Shown: in pieces, positions 13,809-21,616 of the stretch | Layout: each line of letters opens with the position of its first letter | How positions within the stretch are numbered: position 1 is the stretch's first letter | Assembly (NCBI GenBank): GCA_002771315.1 | Contig: PCSF01000282.1 | Span: forward strand, 1-22,813 | DNA: 22,813 nt | DNA from: Desulfobacterales bacterium CG23_combo_of_CG06-09_8_20_14_all_52_9 | GTDB lineage: Bacteria > Desulfobacterota > Desulfobacteria > Desulfobacterales > UBA2156 | Direction: 5' to 3' | Notes under the pieces: generated by a model | Database searches by the model: none | The model's input: the letters and a program-made list of their open reading frames with translations, nothing else | Told to the model about the DNA's origin: nothing | Program-made: the position numbers and the translations under genes

Positions 13809-13836
13809 CATTGTAGCTGACAAAGAGGAGGAGGCC

Positions 13837-14862
13837 ATGGCTGTATCTTCAGAGAAAGGGAAGGCGGTAGAAAGTGCCATCACCCAGATCGAGCGCCAAT
13901 TCGGCAAAGGGGCTATCATGAGGCTGGGGGGGGATACCATCGTCGATGTTCCGGTCATTTCCAGCGGATCGCTGGCCCTGGATCATGCCTTGGGCATCGG
14001 TGGCATTCCCCGGGGAAGAGTTGTCGAGATCTTCGGGCCCGAATCTTCCGGGAAGACCACCCTTGCGCTCCATGCGGTGGCGGAAGCCCAAAGACAAGGG
14101 GGGATCGCCGCGTTTATCGATGCGGAGCACGCATTGGATATTATGTATGCCAAAAAACTGGGTGTCAACAGCGACGAGCTTTTAGTCTCCCAGCCCGACA
14201 CCGGGGAACAGGCCCTGGAAATCACCGAGATGCTGGTGAGAAGTGGCGCTGTCGACATCGTGGTCATCGATTCCGTGGCCGCACTGGTGCCCCGTGCCGA
14301 GATCGAAGGTGAAATGGGGGATGCCCACATGGGGCTTCAGGCCAGACTGATGTCCCAGGCGCTGCGCAAACTTACCGGCACCATTGGGAAGACCATGACC
14401 TCGGTGATTTTCATCAATCAGATCCGCATGAAGATCGGTGTGTTTTTCGGGAATCCGGAAACAACCACCGGTGGAAACGCCCTCAAATTTTATGCCTCTT
14501 TACGACTCGATATCCGAAGGGTTAACGCCATCAAGGATGGACAGAATATCATCGGTAATCGGACAAAGGTGCGGGTGGTTAAAAACAAAATGGCCCCCCC
14601 GTTCAAGGAGGCGGAGTTCGACATCCTTTACGGGGAGGGAATCTCCCGGGCCGGCGATCTCCTCGATACCGCCGTTACTTGCAACGTGATCGAAAAAAGC
14701 GGCGTCTGGTACTCACATGGCGGGGAGCGGATCGGCCAGGGCCGTGACAATGCCAAGCGGTTCCTGATGGAAAACAAAGACATCTTCGACGATGTGATGA
14801 CCAAGACCAAAGAATCTCTGAATATCTTAAAGAAAAAAACCGATAAACCGGATACGGAGTAA
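13837..14862 (+). CDS. recA: Recombinase RecA
   Basis: ATP-dependent strand exchange protein and co-protease for LexA cleavage. The 341-residue protein is full length. Walker A GPESSGKTT starts at residue 67. FIDAEHALD, VVIDSVAALVPRAEIEGEMGDAHMGLQARLMSQALRKL and the L2-loop segment FGNPETTTGGNALKFYAS are all intact. Small departures are DIMYAKKLGV (where DPxYAxKLGV is usual) and IGVFFGNP (usually IGVMFGNP). ATG is preceded by GAGGAGG. The upstream 441 bases hold palindromic repeats and I see no SOS box of a type I know. alaS follows after only three bases, with no recX between them. Confidence 0.97.
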   Translation: MAVSSEKGKAVESAITQIERQFGKGAIMRLGGDTIVDVPVISSGSLALDHALGIGGIPRGRVVEIFGPESSGKTTLALHAVAEAQRQGGIAAFIDAEHALDIMYAKKLGVNSDELLVSQPDTGEQALEITEMLVRSGAVDIVVIDSVAALVPRAEIEGEMGDAHMGLQARLMSQALRKLTGTIGKTMTSVIFINQIRMKIGVFFGNPETTTGGNALKFYASLRLDIRRVNAIKDGQNIIGNRTKVRVVKNKMAPPFKEAEFDILYGEGISRAGDLLDTAVTCNVIEKSGVWYSHGGERIGQGRDNAKRFLMENKDIFDDVMTKTKESLNILKKKTDKPDTE

Positions 14863-14865
14863 TCT

Positions 14866-17487
14866 ATGACAGGAGAAGAGATCCGCAGGCGATTTCTGGA
14901 ATATTTTAAGAAAAAAGACCACCGCATTTTACGCAGTTCATCCTTGGTGCCTTCTGATGATCCCACTCTTTTGTTTACCAATGCAGGGATGGTGCAGTTC
15001 AAACGGGTCTTTTTAGGTGAGGAAAACCGAGGATATTTACGGGCCACGACTTCTCAAAAATGTGTCCGGGCCGGGGGGAAACACAACGATTTGGAAAACG
15101 TGGGGTATACCGCACGACACCACACCTTTTTCGAGATGCTGGGCAACTTCTCTTTTGGGGACTACTTTAAAGAGGGTGCCATTGAATTCGCTTGGGATCT
15201 GCTCACCAACGGGTTCGGATTTCCGCCCGAAAAGCTATGGGCCACCATCTATCTGGACGATGATGAGGCTGCGGTGTTGTGGCAAAAGGTGACCGGAATC
15301 CCCGAAGACCGGATTGTTCGATTCGGGGAAAAGGACAATTTCTGGGCCATGGGAGACACCGGACCCTGCGGCCCCTGCAGTGAAATCATCATCGATCGTG
15401 GAGAAGCCTATGGATGTGGGAAACCGGATTGCAGGGTCGGATGTGAATGCGACCGGTACCTGGAGATATGGAATCTGGTATTCATGCAATTCAACCGGGA
15501 TGCCTCCGGCAAGATGACGCCTTTGCCCAAACCCAGCATCGACACCGGCATGGGCCTCGAGCGGGTCGTATCGGTTATTCAGAATGTTCCGACCAATTTC
15601 GACACGGATCTCATCCGGCCCATTATACGGAAGGTGGAGGAACTTTCGGAGCGACCCTTCGGTGCATCGGAAGCCGATGATGTGGCTATGAAGGTTGTCG
15701 CCGATCATTCCCGTGCTGCCGCTTTTCTCATCGGTGACGGCGTGTTGCCGTCCAATGAAGGGCGGGGCTATGTTCTGAGGCGGATCATGAGGCGGGCCAT
15801 CCGGTATGGCAGAAACATCGGCTTGAAAAGGCCGTTTCTAGTCAATACGGCGGAGGTGGTCTGCGATGAGATGAAAATCGCCTATCCCGAATTGTTCGAA
15901 TCATGGGCTTTCATTGGAAATGTCATCCAAAATGAAGAAATCCGGTTCATGGAAACCCTCGATCACGGTCTGAGACTCTTGAACGATACCTTGGAAGAGA
16001 TGAAGGCAAAAGGGGTCACCCAGGTTCCCGGGGAGGTGGTTTTCAAGCTTTATGACACCTATGGGTTTCCGGTGGACATCGTCAGGGACGTGGTTCGGGA
16101 CAAGCAATTGACTCTGGATCTTCAGGGATTTGATCGGGCCATGGAAGCCCAAAGGGAAAAATCTCGATCTACCTCGGTCTTCATGGGGATCGCCGATGCA
16201 TACAAGTCTCTTTCCGCGAGCGGATTCCATCCGGAGTTTGTGGGATACGATCGCCTGGCGGCGGACGGCAGGGTCGTTCTATTGGTACAAAACAGCCTGG
16301 AGATCGAAGCCGCAGGCGCCGGCGAAACCGTGGAGATGGTCACAGAGATAACGCCCTTTTATGCGGAATCCGGAGGGCAGGTGGGGGATACCGGAAAATT
16401 CAGCGGACCCGCTGGTGCCGGGGAGATCATGAATACCTTCAAGGATCCCACCGGCATTGTCATCCATAAAGTGAAAATCCTTCAAGGAAATGTCGCAAAG
16501 GGTCAGGTGGTGACGCTGAGTGTGGATCCGGAAAAGCGACAGGCAACAGCCCTGAATCACACGGCCACTCACATTCTCCATGCCGTACTGCGGCGGGTGC
16601 TGGGAGACCACGTCAAGCAGGCAGGCTCTCTGGTGTCTCCGGACCGGCTGCGTTTCGATTTCACCCATTTTTCAACCATCAACCCCGAACAATTGGATGA
16701 AATCGAGATGGGGGTCAACGAGAGAATCCAAGAAGCCATCGATGTTCATGGCGAGGAGATGGACGCCGAGGACGCCTTCAAAACCGGGGCCATGGCCCTT
16801 TTTGAGGAAAAATACGGGGATCGTGTCCGGGTCATCTCTCTTTCCTCTTTCAGCAAGGAACTTTGCGGAGGGACTCACATCGATAACACCGGACGGATCG
16901 GGCTTATCAAGATCATCGGGGAATCGAGCGTGGCGGCCGGTGTTCGGCGGATCGAAGCTCTCACCGGCCGGGAGGCGATTGACCATATCCAAAGGGCTTT
17001 CCGTATCCTTAAGGAGACGGCGGAGCAACTGAAGGAAAAAGCGGAATCGATTCCGTCGCGGGTCGAAGCCCTCCTGATGCGTTCCAAGGCCTTGGAAAAA
17101 GAGGTGGAGCGGCTGAAGGGAAGCCTCGCTGCCCGGTTTACGGAAAAAATTGAAGAAGAAATTCGCACGGTCAATGGGGTTCGGGTGTTGTCCAAGAAGG
17201 TTTCCGTGGATTCACCGGCTGCATTGAGGGAATTGGCCGATCGTTTCAGGGACCACATGGGTTCAGGGATTGTCGTCCTGGGGAGTGTGGCCGACCAGAG
17301 GGTGTTGCTGATCGTATTGGTCACCAAAGACCTGACAGGCCGTTTTCATGCCGGCAAGATCATCAAGGAGATATCGGCCTTAGTCGGTGGGAGCGGAGGC
17401 GGAAGACCCGATATGGCCCAGGCGGGCGGCAACCGGATTGAAAAGCTGGATCAGGCTCTTGGGCATGCCTACGAGATCCTCGTGTGA
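14866..17487 (+). CDS. alaS: Alanyl-tRNA synthetase
   Basis: Charges tRNA-Ala and edits mischarged Ser/Gly. At 873 residues it is close to E. coli AlaRS. The class II catalytic core begins IRRRFLEYFKKKDHRILRSSSLVPSDDPTLLFTNAGM, with NFWAMGDTGPCGPCSEI and IDTGMGLERV. The editing-domain zinc ligands are His565/His569 in NHTATHILH and Cys667/His671 in KELCGGTHI, matching the E. coli positions within one residue. The C-terminal C-Ala domain ends with GGSGGGRPDMAQAGG. A four-cysteine cluster (184, 189, 193, 195) in the catalytic domain is absent from E. coli AlaRS as I recall it, but common in other bacteria. The ribosome-binding GGAG lies in the recA stop region, so recA-alaS are coupled. Confidence 0.97.
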   Translation: MTGEEIRRRFLEYFKKKDHRILRSSSLVPSDDPTLLFTNAGMVQFKRVFLGEENRGYLRATTSQKCVRAGGKHNDLENVGYTARHHTFFEMLGNFSFGDYFKEGAIEFAWDLLTNGFGFPPEKLWATIYLDDDEAAVLWQKVTGIPEDRIVRFGEKDNFWAMGDTGPCGPCSEIIIDRGEAYGCGKPDCRVGCECDRYLEIWNLVFMQFNRDASGKMTPLPKPSIDTGMGLERVVSVIQNVPTNFDTDLIRPIIRKVEELSERPFGASEADDVAMKVVADHSRAAAFLIGDGVLPSNEGRGYVLRRIMRRAIRYGRNIGLKRPFLVNTAEVVCDEMKIAYPELFESWAFIGNVIQNEEIRFMETLDHGLRLLNDTLEEMKAKGVTQVPGEVVFKLYDTYGFPVDIVRDVVRDKQLTLDLQGFDRAMEAQREKSRSTSVFMGIADAYKSLSASGFHPEFVGYDRLAADGRVVLLVQNSLEIEAAGAGETVEMVTEITPFYAESGGQVGDTGKFSGPAGAGEIMNTFKDPTGIVIHKVKILQGNVAKGQVVTLSVDPEKRQATALNHTATHILHAVLRRVLGDHVKQAGSLVSPDRLRFDFTHFSTINPEQLDEIEMGVNERIQEAIDVHGEEMDAEDAFKTGAMALFEEKYGDRVRVISLSSFSKELCGGTHIDNTGRIGLIKIIGESSVAAGVRRIEALTGREAIDHIQRAFRILKETAEQLKEKAESIPSRVEALLMRSKALEKEVERLKGSLAARFTEKIEEEIRTVNGVRVLSKKVSVDSPAALRELADRFRDHMGSGIVVLGSVADQRVLLIVLVTKDLTGRFHAGKIIKEISALVGGSGGGRPDMAQAGGNRIEKLDQALGHAYEILV

Positions 17488-17556
17488 GCATTATGCCTTT
17501 TGCCTTGATCGAGTTTTTTCGTCAATTACAAGGACGTTAAAAGCCATTTCTCCTAA

Positions 17557-17586
17557 ACCCTGCAGTTGCTTTTGCACCAACAGGGT
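17557..17586. terminator. Weak hairpin between convergent alaS and yihY-like genes
   Basis: ACCCTG / CAGGGT plus an inner TTG / CAA pair, separated by a three-base bulge, with a 9-base loop. Tails are poor: TTTAGG on the minus strand and AAACCC on the plus strand. It could weakly terminate the minus-strand gene. No better terminator is visible in the 108-base spacer. Confidence 0.3.
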
Positions 17587-17595
17587 AAACCCAGC

Positions 17596-18924
17596 CTATA
17601 TTTCCTTGAGCTTTCTGTTTCCAGGGGATCGGCGGACGGCATCGGAAAAGGCAGCCAATGATTCACGGAAGTGCTGGATTTCAGCCGTTTCAGCAAGGGG
17701 GATCCGGTCGGATCCCTCCCGATCCATGGCTTCCAGTATGAATCCGATGGTGAGAAGGTCGGTGTCGCACCCGGGCTGATAGGACGGTTGATTCGCATCT
17801 TCTTTGGATCGAATCTCGGACAGGATACCCGCGGATAGGAGTTTATCAAAGATAGCCTTGAGGATAACCGGAGGACATCCGAGCCTCTCTGATAGATCCG
17901 AAGCGGTAGGCGGTTTCCCCCCTTTGTTAAAGTCTTGAATAACGGTGTGTGAAACCTGGAGTGCGATAAGTTTGATTGTCTCAGGACTGAGATTTTTTCC
18001 CTCAGGCTCCCCCGCACGATAAGCCGGATAAATATGGTGGCCGTAAGACAGCTCCGCCCCGAACAGCGCGATCGTCCAGCTCAACTGCAGCCAGACCAAA
18101 AACAAGGGGAGGGCGGCGAAGCTGCCATAGATGGCGTTATACTTGGCCACGCCCACCTGTAACGCGATGTATCCCCATTGCACGACCTGATAGAGAGTTC
18201 CGGCTACGATGCCGGCCAATATTCCGGATCGGTAGGGGATCTTTCGGTTCGGCATGAAGATATAAATAAATGCAAAAAACGCCCAGAGGATGACATAGGG
18301 TAAAAGTCTTACCAAAAAGAGGACCAGCTTGCCGACCATGTCCAAAAGGGCGGTCTTTTCGGAAAGTTCGGACGCCTGAGAGGCGAGATAAACGGTGATA
18401 CTGCTGGAGAGTATCATGACCAGGGGATAAATGAGCATCATGGAGAGATAATCACTGAACTTGCGTCCTAGACCTCGTCCTTTTTCGACGCTCCAGATGC
18501 GATTCAAGGCGTCTTCGATCTGACCAAAGATGTTGATGACCGACCAAAGGAGGACCACCACACCCACGCCGGCAATCAGGCCGCCTTTGGTGGTTTCCAG
18601 CAGGTTTTGCGCAAAGACGATGATCTGTTTGAGGACAGCTTCCTGTTCCGGGACCTGCTGGAGGATCTGCTCCTGGAAATGCTTTTCAAATCCGAAGCCT
18701 TTGGCGATTCCAAAGGCCAGCGCCAGAACCGGGACGATGGAGAGGAGGGTATAAAGGGTCAATGCCGAAGCCCTTAAAGCGCATTGATCCCAGTAAAAGT
18801 TGCGTATGGCCAACAAAAGTACTTTTGCGCCGGCCAGGACGATGCGTTTGAGACGGGGAAGGTCTGTTGCCTGTAGGTTCCAAATATCCGTTTTAAAAAG
18901 CCGAACAAATTTTGGGACCGCCAC
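17596..18924 (-). CDS. YihY/BrkB-family inner membrane protein with C-terminal winged-helix-like extension
   Basis: Member of the YihY (once 'RNase BN') membrane family, whose function is unsettled. Residues ~35-300 hold about six membrane helices with the family hallmarks: DQCALRASALTLYTLLSIVPVLALAFG, VLLWSVINIFGQIEDALNRIW, PYVILWAFFAFIYIFMPNRKI, YNAIYGSFAALPLFLVWLQLSW and the ending ALFGAELSYGHH. E. coli YihY stops about here. This protein (442 residues) continues ~130 residues with a soluble segment (IKLIALQVSHTVIQDF, TASDLSERLGCPPVILKAIFDKLLSAGIL) that reads like a winged helix, then an acidic tail. Start is GTG with AGGAGG four bases upstream. It lies 20 bases after the solute-binding protein gene. 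Confidence 0.9.
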   Translation of the reverse strand: MAVPKFVRLFKTDIWNLQATDLPRLKRIVLAGAKVLLLAIRNFYWDQCALRASALTLYTLLSIVPVLALAFGIAKGFGFEKHFQEQILQQVPEQEAVLKQIIVFAQNLLETTKGGLIAGVGVVVLLWSVINIFGQIEDALNRIWSVEKGRGLGRKFSDYLSMMLIYPLVMILSSSITVYLASQASELSEKTALLDMVGKLVLFLVRLLPYVILWAFFAFIYIFMPNRKIPYRSGILAGIVAGTLYQVVQWGYIALQVGVAKYNAIYGSFAALPLFLVWLQLSWTIALFGAELSYGHHIYPAYRAGEPEGKNLSPETIKLIALQVSHTVIQDFNKGGKPPTASDLSERLGCPPVILKAIFDKLLSAGILSEIRSKEDANQPSYQPGCDTDLLTIGFILEAMDREGSDRIPLAETAEIQHFRESLAAFSDAVRRSPGNRKLKEI

Positions 18925-18944
18925 AAATCCTCCTGTTCAAATCG

Positions 18945-20717
18945 TCAGTTGGGGGTGTTTGAAAAAAGAGCGTCGAACCGGATTAACGGCTCCCGAGGGG
19001 GAAGCATTAGCCCGGCTTCAACGGCATCCTTGAGATCGGCTGCGGAATCCGGATCCGCCCACCAGTACCAGTAAGCACTGCTTTCATCCCCATATTTGGG
19101 CAAAACGGTGGACGGGGTTCCGAACTTATTCCAGTAGAGCAGGCGCGTGTAATTGATGTTCCAGAGAAGAACGTAGGGGAATGCCTCACAGAGGATACGG
19201 TCGATTTCCCGGCAGATGGCGTTGCGTTCCCGGACATTAAAGAGGGGCCGTTGCGCTTCGATAAGCGCATCCACGCGGGCATTTTTCAACCCCGTAATAT
19301 TGCTGCTTCCCTTTCGATCAGCTTCCTTGGAAGACCACATCCCTTCAGGATCCTTGAAGACGCCGGCGCCCCAGGCGGCCCAGGTCATCTGGTAGTTGAA
19401 TTGGTCCATATCCTGAGCCCAGGCCGCCCAATCCTTCCTGTCGATGACAAGCTCGATTCCCACGTCCTTGAGGTCTTCGGCAAATATCGACAAAAATTTC
19501 TCGGAAGAAGCGTCCCGGGTCAGGAATTTGAAGGAGAACCGTTTTCCGTTTTTGACCAAAAAACCGGTTTCTGGATCGGTTAGCCATCCCGCCTCTCTTA
19601 AAAGCGCCCTGGCCTGGTTTTTATCGAAGCGGATCATAGGATTGGGGCAGGGGTTTTCAGAGTCGTAAAGGTCTTCGAAATAGGAACGATGCAGGAAGTA
19701 TTGGTTGTACATCAGGGTGGCGTTCATTTTTTCCCGGTCAAGAAGGAACGCCATGGCCTTCCGAACCTTGAGATCATCGAAAGGGGGTTTTCGCATGTTC
19801 ATGGCAAAACCCTGAAACCCGATCGGGTTGGAATTGACCACTTTCTGTTTGACGATCCAATGGTTGGAGAACCGATCCCCCCGGGTTTCATTGACCCACA
19901 GGCGGGAGGTATAGACCGGGAAAAGGTCTATTTGCCCTTTTTTGAAAACCTCGAATGCATTTTCGCTTTCGGCGAAAAATTTAAACCGGATACGCGCGAA
20001 ATTCCCGAGGCCTTTGGAGCGGATATCGGAACGGTTCCACCAGTCCTGTCTGCGCTTCAGGGTCACCGAAAGCCCTTCCCGGATTGTTTCAAGGCCATAC
20101 GGACCGGAGACCACGGGAAACTCGAAGTTGATCTTATTGAAATCCTTTTTTTCATACATCTGACGACTGAGGATAAAAAAACTGCCGGCAGCCCCCAGGT
20201 TTTTCCAGTGGACATCTTTTGCTTTAAAGACAATGGTGAGGTCATCCACAACCATAGGGGGGTCGAACCGTTCCATGTCGATCTTGTGAGGCCCCGTGAG
20301 ATTTTTAGGATCCATGATGGCATCGAAAGTCCATCGCACATCATGGGCCGAAACCGGGGTTCCGTCGCTCCATTTGGCGTTGGGATTCAGGAAAAAGGTA
20401 AATGTGCGTTTGTCTTTTGAAATGATGCATCTTTCCGCCAGCGCCGGTTCATACTCCATCGTCACCGGGTTCATGGATAAAAGTGCTTCGAACAGGGACC
20501 CGAATACCTGCGCGGTTTGAGTGCTCGCATCCAGGTAGTAATTGAGACTCTTGGGGTACTGGCCTAAAAAGACCGATATCTCACCCCCCACCGGTGCATG
20601 AAGGTTTGCCATGGGGTTCGGTTCCGGTATCCATCCCCGTTTCGGATAACGCTCTTCACCTAAAGCACTTATCGGAATGCACCAAAGAATCAAAACGATG
20701 GCAATCGCCTTTTTCAT
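18945..20717 (-). CDS. ABC transporter substrate-binding protein, family 5 (YejA/OppA-like)
   Basis: Periplasmic binding protein for oligopeptides or similar ligands, 590 residues. The signal peptide (KKAIAIVLILWCIPISALG, probable cut before EERYP) has no lipobox cysteine, so the protein is likely soluble. Family 5 signatures are FGSLFEALLSMNPVTMEYEPALAE, KWSDGTPVSAHDVRWTFDAI, VSGPYGLETI, VRKAMAFLLDREKMN and a late WNINYTRLLYWNKFG. The pattern NFARIRFKFFAESENAFEVFKKGQIDLFP and the overall length are closest to YejA among the types I know. No permease or ATPase gene (yejB, yejE, yejF type) is in the window. Upstream is dapB (40 bases), downstream yihY-like (20 bases). The ribosome-binding site is weak. 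Confidence 0.92.
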   Translation of the reverse strand: MKKAIAIVLILWCIPISALGEERYPKRGWIPEPNPMANLHAPVGGEISVFLGQYPKSLNYYLDASTQTAQVFGSLFEALLSMNPVTMEYEPALAERCIISKDKRTFTFFLNPNAKWSDGTPVSAHDVRWTFDAIMDPKNLTGPHKIDMERFDPPMVVDDLTIVFKAKDVHWKNLGAAGSFFILSRQMYEKKDFNKINFEFPVVSGPYGLETIREGLSVTLKRRQDWWNRSDIRSKGLGNFARIRFKFFAESENAFEVFKKGQIDLFPVYTSRLWVNETRGDRFSNHWIVKQKVVNSNPIGFQGFAMNMRKPPFDDLKVRKAMAFLLDREKMNATLMYNQYFLHRSYFEDLYDSENPCPNPMIRFDKNQARALLREAGWLTDPETGFLVKNGKRFSFKFLTRDASSEKFLSIFAEDLKDVGIELVIDRKDWAAWAQDMDQFNYQMTWAAWGAGVFKDPEGMWSSKEADRKGSSNITGLKNARVDALIEAQRPLFNVRERNAICREIDRILCEAFPYVLLWNINYTRLLYWNKFGTPSTVLPKYGDESSAYWYWWADPDSAADLKDAVEAGLMLPPREPLIRFDALFSNTPN

Positions 20718-20757
20718 AGGCTGCTGCTTTTCAAATGAAAGGTTCCGTTTCGGGCAT

Positions 20758-21579
20758 TCAGACGCCTTTGAGCACGTCGATCATTGAAAAGACTTTGCCC
20801 TTTTCGCCCAGGATGACTTTCTGGTGAAGGAAAAGGATCGCATCCAGTGTGCCGAGTGCATAGATTTCCCTTCCATTGACGTTGTGGGTGAATTCGAAAT
20901 GGACCGTCCGGTCCGGCGATGTGAGGGAATAGGTGTGCCATCCATGACCGGATAGGTATTCTTGTGGTATGCCCCAACGCCGATGCTGAGCCGCCGGATC
21001 CCGTTCTTTTAGGATCTGATCCTCTGAAAAAGGGATCCCGAGCCTGTTGAAATAAGTCACCATGGCCTTGGCAGTACCGGAAGTGTCCGCCTTCCCTTTC
21101 TGGTGGCTTTCTCGGATTTCAAGCGCATAGCCTTTAAAAAGACCCGGGAATTGAGCGGCAGCGTAATCCATCATAGCCTGAAAGGCGACGATCTGCTTGG
21201 CCATATTGGGGGCGATCACCGCGGATACGGCGGAGTTAAGCACGGACTCTGCCAGCTTTTTCCGGTCTCCTCCGGTGGTGCCCATCACGAAATGGAGGCG
21301 CTCCTTACAGTACCAGTCGGCATTCGCATTCACCGCGCTCGGATGAGTGTAGTCGACGGAGATTGCGGGTCTCTCCCTTTTTTCCATGGCCGACTCCCGG
21401 TCGTGGGGGCGGATAAGCTCGATAGTCTGATTGACAACCGTGCATGTCTTTTCGGTGATTTCCGGGCCTGTGAGAGAACAGGGAAAGAGCGTGAAACGTT
21501 CGTCTTTGAGGATGTGCCGCGCCACCATGGCGGCCATCTGACCCGGTAACCCGTTGACCATAACGCTGATTTTTTTCAT
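20758..21579 (-). CDS. dapB: 4-hydroxy-tetrahydrodipicolinate reductase, plant-type
   Basis: Reduces the dihydrodipicolinate precursor in the diaminopimelate/lysine pathway, feeding peptidoglycan cross-links. The N-terminal nucleotide-binding fold begins SVMVNGLPGQMAAMV. VDYTHPSAVNANADWYCKE, FVMGTTGGDRKKL, VIAPNMAKQIVAFQAMMDY, ESHQKGKADTSGTAKA, EYLSGHGWHTYSLTSPD and FEFTHNVNGREIYALGTLDA follow. These match the plant chloroplast form far better than E. coli DapB, whose signature is EAHHxxKxDAPSGTA. I start at ATG 21579 (273 residues; AGGAG seven bases upstream); the longer frame to 21639 would run into the previous gene. It lies 37 bases after the kinase fusion gene and 40 bases before the binding-protein gene. 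Confidence 0.93.
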   Translation of the reverse strand: MKKISVMVNGLPGQMAAMVARHILKDERFTLFPCSLTGPEITEKTCTVVNQTIELIRPHDRESAMEKRERPAISVDYTHPSAVNANADWYCKERLHFVMGTTGGDRKKLAESVLNSAVSAVIAPNMAKQIVAFQAMMDYAAAQFPGLFKGYALEIRESHQKGKADTSGTAKAMVTYFNRLGIPFSEDQILKERDPAAQHRRWGIPQEYLSGHGWHTYSLTSPDRTVHFEFTHNVNGREIYALGTLDAILFLHQKVILGEKGKVFSMIDVLKGV

Positions 21580-21616
21580 CGACTGTCTCCTCGTTTTAAA
21601 GTATGGTTGCACTCTA

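Noticed and set aside
13638..13820. 60-codon ORF upstream of recA
   Set aside because: Runs through the palindromic repeats; no ribosome-binding site and its sequence is set by the repeat.
13396..13836. CRISPR array or small RNA gene in the thpR-recA gap
   Set aside because: Repeats are inverted pairs, not regularly spaced direct repeats, and no promoter-terminator pair for an RNA is visible.
19689..20420. 243-codon plus-strand ORF
   Set aside because: Antisense of the solute-binding protein; no motif recognised.
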